Shown here piece by piece: positions 1 through 4,196 of a stretch of DNA of 5,151 nt. A program made the position numbers and the translations under genes. The stretch comes from Prevotella sp. UBA6387 (GTDB taxonomy: Bacteria > Bacteroidota > Bacteroidia > Bacteroidales > Bacteroidaceae), in assembly GCA_002437565.1 (NCBI GenBank), contig DJQL01000055.1, forward strand, positions 974 through 6,124. Reading direction: 5' to 3'. The notes below the pieces were generated by a model that ran no database searches, had not been told where the DNA came from, and was given only the letters and a program-made list of their open reading frames with translations. The first letter of the stretch is position 1. Every line of letters begins with the position of its first letter.

Positions 1-146
1 CCCGTGCCGCGCACCTTTGCCGCGTCGGCAATAGTCTTAAGAATGGTGTCAACATATTTGATATGGCTCTCGTCGGCAACCAACACTTTTACGTCTTTCA
101 TTTTTTCTGTTTCTTCTTTCTCTATTTCCTTAATGATTATCGCCAT
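1..146 (-). CDS. GNAT-family N-acyltransferase, N-terminal part (cut by window edge)
   Basis: This reading frame starts nine bases after the argR stop codon and runs off the left edge, so only the first 48 codons are visible. The visible residues include a beta-strand VKVLVADESH and a helix KYVDTILKTIADAAKVRGTG. They resemble the start of the GNAT acyltransferase that commonly sits beside argR and argG in Bacteroidales; this is recognition from memory, not a search. GNAT enzymes move an acyl group from acyl-CoA to an amine; the CoA-binding loop would lie outside the window. The start is uncertain: ATG at 146 gives MAIIIKEIEK, while the internal ATG at 101 (MKDVK) lies nearer the conserved first strand and follows an A/G-rich stretch. 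Tight spacing implies co-transcription with argR. The substrate is unknown; an arginine-pathway role is inferred from context only. Confidence 0.7.
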   Translation of the reverse strand, partial: MAIIIKEIEKEETEKMKDVKVLVADESHIKYVDTILKTIADAAKVRGT

Positions 147-155
147 AAAGGCGAA

Positions 156-626
156 TCAGATTATCATGTTCTCGCGCATTGCGTCAATAATGGCGTTATG
201 GTCGGTGCCATCACGTACGACGATGAAGATGGTATCATCGCCGGCTATCGTCCCTAAAATCTCGGGGATTTCGCTGTTGTCAATGTTGTAAGCAATGCTG
301 CTGGCATATCCCGGGCGCGTGCGTATCACCCCCATGTTACCAGAGAAGTTGATGCTTTGGAAACCCGGCACGGCCATCATCTCGGTAGCCCTAAGCGGCG
401 TATGCACTCGCTTGTACATGGTCTCGTTGGGGAGAACATATACGTAATGGCCGTTCATGCTTGCCGCCTTGGCCACCTTGAGCTGCTTCAAGTCGCGACT
501 TAGCGTTGCCTGTGTCACTACGAACCCTTCTTTCTTGAGTTCTTTAAGCAACTCGTCTTGACTGCCTATCTCGTTGCTCGAAAGAAGCATCTTTATGGTA
601 TCTAAGCGTTGACCTTTTATCTTCAT
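156..626 (-). CDS. argR: Arginine repressor ArgR
   Basis: This is a 156-residue protein of normal ArgR length. In the family, a hexamer with L-arginine as corepressor binds ARG boxes and represses arginine biosynthesis genes, and sometimes activates catabolic ones. Residues 1-70 form the winged helix-turn-helix, with the recognition-helix motif QATLSRDLKQLK at 39-50 (the Ser-Arg pair contacts DNA in E. coli ArgR). Residues about 82-156 form the oligomerisation and arginine-binding domain, with the hallmark GTIAGDDTIFIV at 125-136. Its Asp130-Asp131 correspond to the arginine-contacting aspartates of E. coli ArgR, so ligand binding looks intact. The start at 626 gives MKIKGQRLD, a usual ArgR N-terminus, 25 bases below a good -7 element. 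It is the first gene of an operon continuing into the GNAT gene, and the leader suggests autoregulation. Identification is secure; the exact regulon is not visible. Confidence 0.97.
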   Translation of the reverse strand: MKIKGQRLDTIKMLLSSNEIGSQDELLKELKKEGFVVTQATLSRDLKQLKVAKAASMNGHYVYVLPNETMYKRVHTPLRATEMMAVPGFQSINFSGNMGVIRTRPGYASSIAYNIDNSEIPEILGTIAGDDTIFIVVRDGTDHNAIIDAMRENMII

Positions 627-649
627 TTGTATATTTATCCTTTGTTGAC

Positions 650-760
650 TGCAAAATTACCACGAAATATTGAATATTGCAAGCAAATATGCAATTAGTT
701 TGCATTTTCTTGGAAATAAAAATGCATAAGGCATATTATTGCAACATATATACAACTGCA
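650..760. promoter_or_regulatory. Candidate ArgR operator cluster (TGCA half-sites)
   Basis: Seven TGCA tetranucleotides begin at 650, 678, 690, 701, 723, 740 and 757. Some pair as inverted repeats: ATTGCA-N8-TGCAAT at 676-695 and TGCAA-N5-TTGCA at 690-704. An additional near-palindrome, AATATT-G-AATATT, lies at 666-678. They overlap and flank the argR -33/-7 elements, where a repressor would block RNA polymerase. Known ARG boxes in other phyla are AT-rich palindromes of similar size, placed as tandem pairs. Assignment to ArgR is inferred from position; the motif used by this organism was not checked. Confidence 0.4.
652..682 (-). promoter_or_regulatory. Promoter of argR operon (Bacteroidetes type)
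   Basis: Read on the minus strand there is TAATTTTG (652-659), matching the Bacteroidetes -7 element TAnnTTTG, and a TTG (680-682) 20 bases upstream as the -33 element. Transcription would start near 645, leaving a short leader of about 20 bases before the argR ATG. The spacing equals that of the promoter upstream of the BI-1 gene. Confidence 0.65.
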
Positions 761-763
761 AAA

Positions 764-800
764 GCGCGACATCCACCCATGCCCTTGGTGAATGTCGCGC
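764..800 (-). terminator. Rho-independent terminator of the BI-1/ATPase unit
   Basis: A 14-bp stem with one mismatch (arms 764-777 and 787-800, outer sequence GCGCGACAT) closes a nine-base loop. On the minus strand it is followed directly by TTTT (760-763). It lies 26 bases beyond the stop codon of the ATPase gene and before the argR promoter region, so it insulates the argR operon from the upstream unit. No T-run follows the hairpin on the plus strand. Confidence 0.8.
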
Positions 801-825
801 TGAAAATATCCGGCCAGTGGGAATG

Positions 826-2412
826 TTATCTTATCTCATCCACAACTTTCCAGTCTACCAGCCCCTTGCCCTCGCTGTCGAGCTCCACGGCAAGGCCCAC
901 GACCTTTCGCTTGTCGGCCTTGAACGGCTCCGTATAGCCGCTGTCACGTATCTGCCGCTCGGCTGCGGCAAGGCCACCGTTGTTTGACAATTTCAGTTCG
1001 ATGACATAGATATAGCGTGAGATCCACGCCACGAGGTCTATCCTGCCAGTGGCGAGCATGCGCTCCACCTCCACGCGGATGCCGACGGCTTGAAGGATGG
1101 TGCTCATTATCAATCGATAGCGCTCCTCCATATCCATGGAGGCGAGCTTCTTGTTGCTATACGGCACGTCGGCAATGAGCGCGCGCATCGACTTCTTCGC
1201 CTCGTCGAGCCGCCCCGTGCCGAGTTGATAGAGGAGGCTGGCTTGCAGCGAGACGGTTTCGCCCTGCTTGCGCAGGGTCAGAGCTGGCAGCACCATGGCG
1301 TTCAACGCCTGCCGCACCTCCTCGTTGGGCATGCCGAGATAGTAGCCGAACTCGTCGGCCGACTTTATCGTGAGGTAGCCCGACTGGTAAAGGAACAATT
1401 CGGGACCGCCTCCCGTCACGTCAGACGATTCGAGCGTCACCCGGTCAATGCGGCAATGGTCGAAATCGTTGAGGTGAATCTCCATGTCGCCCACGAACTT
1501 TGGCAACATCGACGTGGAGCCAGAAAACGCCCAATAGCTCTTGAGGTCTCTTTGGTAGAGCGCGTTGACGAGGCTGAACGGGTTGTAAACGTCAACCATG
1601 TTCTTGCCACTGAAATGGTAGCCGTCGTAATAAGCCTTGAGCCTTGCCAATGTCTCGTCGACTGTCCATCCGTTGTCACTCGCCATGCGCTCTATCTCAG
1701 GCATGAAATTGTCGAGCATGTCTTGCTTCGTGATGCCACAGATGGATGCGTATTCCGGCTCAAAACTGATGTTAGTCAGGTTGTTGAGCACGGAGAAGAG
1801 AGATATTTGCGTGAACTTGGTGATGCCCGTGATGAAGACGAAACGCTCCATCTCGTCGTCGGCCTTGAGTATGGCGAACACCTCACGATAGAGCGCGGTG
1901 CACGCCTCGTGCTCCGGCGTGTGCCAGGAGTGTTGCAAGGGCGAGTCGTATTCATCGATGAGTATTGCCACCTTCAGACCTGTCTGCTCATAGGCCGTCT
2001 TTATGATGTGGTGAAACCGGTCGGCAAGAGAGTCATCTGGCTGCACGGCAATATCGTATTGGTTCTCAAATTCTTTGAAGGCATTGTTCAAATAAGAGCG
2101 CAAGGTGGTTTGCGATGACCCTCCACGGCTCATGTCAAGCCGAATGACGGGACGCTCCACCCATTCTGTCTCCAGGTTCATTATCTTCAAGCCCTCGAAC
2201 AAATCTTTTCTTCCCTCCAAATATGCCCTGAGCGTATCGACAAGCACCGACTTGCCGAACCGACGTGGACGACTAAGGTAAACGAATTGCAGACCGCTAT
2301 TGACAAGATTCCAAACCATGTCGGTCTTGTCAACATAGAGGTATTTCTCTTGCCGTATCTTCGTGAACGACTGTATGCCTACGGGCAGCCGTCTCCTCGC
2401 TACTGTTGTCAT
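826..2412 (-). CDS. AAA-ATPase-like protein with C-terminal PD-(D/E)XK nuclease-like domain
   Basis: This 528-residue protein fits the Bacteroidales family annotated as AAA-ATPase_like plus PDDEXK_9, usually called ATP-binding protein. The N-terminus (LPVGIQSF, then YLYVDKT at 24-30) is typical and supports the start at 2412. The Walker A-type loop is RPRRFGKS at 48-55 and the Walker B-like stretch is VAILIDEYD at 148-156. A sensor-like FITGITKF lies at 193-200, followed by family motifs YDGYHF (262-267) and YNPFS (276-280). The C-terminal domain carries the nuclease-fold signature GRID (Asp459), IELK (Glu472, Lys474) and a Q-x5-Y helix (487-493), so the catalytic residues appear intact. The biological role is not established; proposals for the family include DNA processing, defence or selfish spread. 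It starts 22 bases after the BI-1 gene with no terminator between, so co-transcription is likely. A terminator follows it. No frameshift was seen. Confidence 0.9.
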   Translation of the reverse strand: MTTVARRRLPVGIQSFTKIRQEKYLYVDKTDMVWNLVNSGLQFVYLSRPRRFGKSVLVDTLRAYLEGRKDLFEGLKIMNLETEWVERPVIRLDMSRGGSSQTTLRSYLNNAFKEFENQYDIAVQPDDSLADRFHHIIKTAYEQTGLKVAILIDEYDSPLQHSWHTPEHEACTALYREVFAILKADDEMERFVFITGITKFTQISLFSVLNNLTNISFEPEYASICGITKQDMLDNFMPEIERMASDNGWTVDETLARLKAYYDGYHFSGKNMVDVYNPFSLVNALYQRDLKSYWAFSGSTSMLPKFVGDMEIHLNDFDHCRIDRVTLESSDVTGGGPELFLYQSGYLTIKSADEFGYYLGMPNEEVRQALNAMVLPALTLRKQGETVSLQASLLYQLGTGRLDEAKKSMRALIADVPYSNKKLASMDMEERYRLIMSTILQAVGIRVEVERMLATGRIDLVAWISRYIYVIELKLSNNGGLAAAERQIRDSGYTEPFKADKRKVVGLAVELDSEGKGLVDWKVVDEIR

Positions 2413-2434
2413 GGCGCGAATCGCTTAAAAAGGT

Positions 2435-3175
2435 TTAGTTGTCGTTTCTCCCGAATATCCTGAGCAGATAGAGGAAGAGGTTGATGAAGTCGAGGTAAAG
2501 GGTCAAGGCTCCGAGCAACGCCACTTTCTGCGCCCCCTCGTCGACGCCAACCTGCATTGAGAGCATGCGCTTGATCTGCTGGCTGTCCCACGCCGTGAGG
2601 CCCACGAACAGCACAACACCGACATAGCTCAGCACCAGGTCGAGCATGCTGTTCATGATAAACATGTTGACGACCGTGGCGATGATGAGACCGAAAAGCA
2701 TCATGAGCAAGAGGTTGCCCATCTTGGACAGGTCAGCCTTGGTGACATAGCCGTAGACGGCCGTGGCGCCAAAGGTGGCCGCGGTGATGAAAAACACCTT
2801 GGCGATGGTCGCGATGCTGAACGCCATGAAGATAAACGACATGGTAACGCCGTTGAGGGCTGAATAGATGATAAACAATGTCGTGGCGGTGGAGAGCGAC
2901 AGACGGTTGATGCGTGCCGTGGTGTAGAACACCAAGCCAAGCTCGGCGAGCAAGAGCACCCACATGGCGGCGCGGTTGCCATAGACGAGCTGCACCATCG
3001 ACGGGCTCGTGGCAACGCCCCAAGCACAAAGACCGGTGATGACGAGCGCCATGGTCATCCATATATATACCTTGCGCATCAACACGGGAAACGCGGCAGA
3101 GCGAGACAGGTCGCGCTCCATATTGGACATGGAGCCCTGCTCCTTGACAATTTTCTCTAAATCTTGAACTTCCAT
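2435..3175 (-). CDS. Bax inhibitor-1 (BI-1)/YccA-YetJ family membrane protein
   Basis: This is a 246-residue integral membrane protein. After a hydrophilic N-terminus (about 1-35) there are seven likely membrane segments, near 37-55, 69-87, 96-117, 121-142, 153-175, 178-195 and 217-240, ending in a short charged tail. The family motifs TAWDSQQIK (195-202) and LTLYLDFINLFLYLLRIFG (224-242) are present. Asp197 and Asp229 are the likely counterparts of the pair that forms the pH-sensing calcium-leak gate in Bacillus YetJ. The probable role is calcium or proton leak and membrane stress tolerance, inferred from the family; E. coli YccA instead modulates FtsH. The frame is open to 3307, but the start at 3175 (MEVQDLEK) is preferred: it lies about 32 bases downstream of a strong -7 element, and the extra N-terminal residues run through the promoter. 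It heads the unit containing the ATPase gene. Confidence 0.93.
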   Translation of the reverse strand: MEVQDLEKIVKEQGSMSNMERDLSRSAAFPVLMRKVYIWMTMALVITGLCAWGVATSPSMVQLVYGNRAAMWVLLLAELGLVFYTTARINRLSLSTATTLFIIYSALNGVTMSFIFMAFSIATIAKVFFITAATFGATAVYGYVTKADLSKMGNLLLMMLFGLIIATVVNMFIMNSMLDLVLSYVGVVLFVGLTAWDSQQIKRMLSMQVGVDEGAQKVALLGALTLYLDFINLFLYLLRIFGRNDN

Positions 3176-3206
3176 AATTGTTGTAGTTATAAATAATAAT
3201 TGGTTG

Positions 3207-3237
3207 CAAATATAGCCATTTATTTCCAATCTTACAA
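3207..3237 (-). promoter_or_regulatory. Promoter of BI-1/ATPase unit
   Basis: On the minus strand, TATATTTG (3207-3214) matches the -7 consensus TAnnTTTG and a TTG (3235-3237) lies exactly 20 bases upstream. Transcription would start close to 3200, giving a leader of about 25 AT-rich bases before the ATG at 3175. This promoter position argues against the longer 290-residue reading of the BI-1 gene. Confidence 0.65.
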
Positions 3238-3374
3238 CAAACGTGCCATTTTTAATTCGCGCTAAGCGGCACAGGTTACGTAAAGATTTCTTGCTGAATT
3301 TTAACACTTTGTGGCGACATCATCCAGAGGACGGAAAAGGGGTCATGGCAGGATGTCAGATGCCGTATTGCCAA

Positions 3375-3504
3375 AAACAATCGCCTTCACACCGCGATGA
3401 TGGCGCGATTGAAGCGTAAAGGCAACACGATCACGGCATGAAGGCGATGCGATCACGGCGCAAAGACAACGCGATTACGGCGTGAAAGCGGCGCGTCTGG
3501 CCTG
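3375..3504. repeat. Degenerate 22-bp tandem repeat array
   Basis: Three clear consecutive 22-base units occupy 3419-3440, 3441-3462 and 3463-3484, sharing the core CGAT(C/T)ACGGC and a leading AAG. Units 1 and 3 match at 18 of 22 positions; units 1/2 and 2/3 match at 16 of 22. In the same register, 3397-3418 matches unit 3 at 14 of 22, and 3375-3396 matches the consensus at 13 of 22. A shortened, indel-containing copy follows at about 3486-3504. Copies abut with no spacers, and 22 is not a multiple of three, so this is a minisatellite-like non-coding array rather than CRISPR or coding repeats. Confidence 0.75.
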
Positions 3505-3534
3505 AAAAAGCAGCCATGCGGCATCGGCTTTTGC

Positions 3535-3593
3535 CACCAAAAGAAACAACAAAACCGCAATTGCTTAACACACAGCGTGTTGCACAATTGCGG
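3535..3593 (-). terminator. Long hairpin with T-rich tail, minus-strand terminator
   Basis: Outer arms CCGCAATTG (3555-3563) and CAATTGCGG (3585-3593) pair perfectly. After a small internal loop, AACAC (3567-3571) pairs with GTGTT (3577-3581) around a five-base loop. On the minus strand the hairpin is followed by a T-rich run (TTTTGTTGTTTCTTTTGG, 3537-3554). It points away from the gene ending at 3706 and lies about 110 bases past its stop, so it may end that transcript or a short RNA starting at about 3608. Confidence 0.65.
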
Positions 3594-3614
3594 CAAGAAA
3601 GCGCATAATTCTCG

Positions 3615-3622
3615 CAAAGATA
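3615..3622 (-). promoter_or_regulatory. Possible -7 promoter element upstream of the hairpin
   Basis: TATCTTTG on the minus strand matches TAnnTTTG, in a context (TCGTATCTTTGCG) often seen at Bacteroidetes promoters. The best -33 candidate is TTTG at 3648-3651, with a spacing of 25 bases that is too long, so promoter activity is uncertain. If active, transcription would start near 3608, just before the hairpin terminator. Confidence 0.3.
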
Positions 3623-3705
3623 CGAAGATTTTCGATTTGACGATTCCCAAAGTCCCTTTTGTAAAGTGTTTTTATCGCCATTAACACTTCCAAAGGCTCA
3701 CGTAT

Positions 3706-4002
3706 TTATCCTACTACCGTGAAGATCCTGATCTCAGGGTCTGCCTGGAAATAGGGCGAAAGGCCTTTTGCCACGTCATTCTTGAACATGGCCGACTGAA
3801 GGTAAGCGGCGGCATGCTCTGCCGAGTCGAAGCCATGCAGCACCTGCACGTCCTCGTCGCGCACGAGCAAGCTCTTTGTCAATGCGCCCTCGATGGTGTC
3901 GAGGAACGGCTGGCGGTAGTCGAAATAAACCTTTGCCGCGCTCTGGCGGTCACTCTCCTTGATCTTCATCGTTATCTGAAGATAAGCTTTCACTTTTTCC
4001 AT
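3706..4002 (-). CDS. Small dimeric alpha/beta-barrel (antibiotic biosynthesis monooxygenase-like) protein
   Basis: This is a 98-residue cytosolic protein with a ferredoxin-like beta-alpha-beta layout. Strand KVKAYLQITMKI lies at 3-14 and a helix at about 17-40 contains YRQPFLDTIEGALTKSL. Further strands are LLVRDEDVQVLHGFDS (45-60) and EIRIFTVV (90-97), with helix AEHAAAYLQSAMF at 61-73. Length and pattern fit the ABM/dimeric alpha-beta-barrel superfamily, some members of which oxidise quinols or degrade small aromatics. Others have no known activity, and no catalytic residue can be assigned here, so the function is open. The frame extends upstream to 4131, but MEKVKAYL at 4002 is preferred: the longer version would run through the promoter and starts with an unstructured segment. 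It is divergent from the AraC-family gene and may be one of its targets. Confidence 0.7.
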   Translation of the reverse strand: MEKVKAYLQITMKIKESDRQSAAKVYFDYRQPFLDTIEGALTKSLLVRDEDVQVLHGFDSAEHAAAYLQSAMFKNDVAKGLSPYFQADPEIRIFTVVG

Positions 4003-4046
4003 TCTACTTGTTGTTTTATGTGGTTGATGTTTGTTTTTGTCGACCG

Positions 4047-4054
4047 CAAAATTA
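4047..4054 (-). promoter_or_regulatory. -7 promoter element of the alpha/beta-barrel gene
   Basis: TAATTTTG on the minus strand matches TAnnTTTG and lies 44 bases upstream of the ATG at 4002. No good -33 TTG is seen at the usual distance, so an activator may be needed. The 19 bases at 4036-4054 match the equivalent segment at the argR promoter (641-659) at 17 positions. Confidence 0.45.
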
Positions 4055-4076
4055 CACGCTTCCATGACAATTCTCG

Positions 4077-4108
4077 TTGTACTTTGTAGAGACTGAATGG
4101 TAAATTTG
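4077..4108 (+). promoter_or_regulatory. Candidate distal promoter of the AraC-family gene
   Basis: A TTG at 4077-4079 and TAAATTTG at 4101-4108 are separated by 21 bases, matching the Bacteroidetes -33/-7 arrangement. It would start transcription near 4115, leaving an 80-base leader before the ATG at 4197. It lies directly upstream of the divergent gene's promoter, so the two could compete. Confidence 0.4.
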
Positions 4109-4120
4109 CGCACACGCCCC

Positions 4121-4149
4121 TTGTGGGTCAAAATTTATGCGTAAATTTG
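4121..4149 (+). promoter_or_regulatory. Candidate proximal promoter of the AraC-family gene
   Basis: A TTG at 4121-4123 and a second TAAATTTG at 4142-4149 are 18 bases apart. The ten-base block GTAAATTTGC is an exact repeat of the one at 4100-4109, offset by 41 bases (about four helical turns). Transcription would start at about 4156, inside the palindrome that follows. Confidence 0.45.
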
Positions 4150-4152
4150 CCA

Positions 4153-4186
4153 TGTCAGCGACACTATTCGCCAATGTCGCATGACA
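4153..4186. promoter_or_regulatory. 34-bp imperfect palindrome before the AraC-family start codon
   Basis: The left arm TGTCAGCGACA (4153-4163) pairs with the right arm TGTCGC-A-TGACA (4175-4186). This gives eleven base pairs interrupted by one bulged A (4181), around an 11-base centre. The palindrome ends ten bases before the ATG at 4197 and overlaps the expected transcription start. It could be an operator for this or another regulator, or a leader RNA hairpin affecting translation. No T-run follows, so it is not a simple terminator. Confidence 0.55.
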
Positions 4187-4196
4187 AGACATCCCT

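Larger units (their letters stand above)
3238..3705. other. Non-coding intergenic region with repeats and hairpins
   Basis: About 470 bases separate the BI-1 promoter from the next gene's stop codon, and no convincing protein gene was found on either strand. Positions 3238-3374 show nothing recognisable. Positions 3375-3504 hold a degenerate 22-bp tandem repeat. Positions 3535-3622 hold a hairpin terminator with a -7-like element upstream. Positions 3664-3689 hold a weak hairpin (AAGTGTT-N12-AACACTT) without a T-run on either side. The repeat array is markedly richer in G+C than the flanking A/T-rich promoter DNA. Confidence 0.7.

Noticed and set aside
677..987. Small plus-strand open frames between argR and the ATPase gene
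   Set aside because: They cross the terminator hairpin and extend antisense into the ATPase gene. No ribosome-binding or protein-family features were seen.
1090..2118. 342-codon open frame on the plus strand opposite the ATPase gene
   Set aside because: It is antisense to a strongly recognisable protein with intact motifs. Its composition (many His, Arg, Val, Leu and Glu) is that of a reverse-frame shadow and no domain is recognisable.
3176..3307. N-terminal extension of the BI-1 protein to 290 residues
   Set aside because: The added 44 residues run through a good promoter (3207-3237), are unlike the family's N-terminus, and are basic and hydrophobic without a recognisable signal. The start at 3175 is better.
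3375..3504. CRISPR array
   Set aside because: The 22-base units abut directly with no unique spacers, differ from each other at several positions, and have no cas gene nearby.
3453..3650. 65-codon open frame on the minus strand in the intergenic region
   Set aside because: It reads through both the tandem repeat and the hairpin terminator, is rich in Cys, Phe and Arg without pattern, and resembles no known small protein.
3664..3689. Terminator of the alpha/beta-barrel gene from the AAGTGTT/AACACTT inverted repeat
   Set aside because: The stem is only seven AT-rich pairs with a 12-base loop, and no T-run follows on the minus strand. The hairpin at 3555-3593 with its T-rich tail is a better terminator.
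4003..4131. N-terminal extension of the alpha/beta-barrel protein to 141 residues
   Set aside because: It spans the -7 element at 4047-4054, and barrel proteins of this type normally start directly with the first strand, as MEKVKAYL does.
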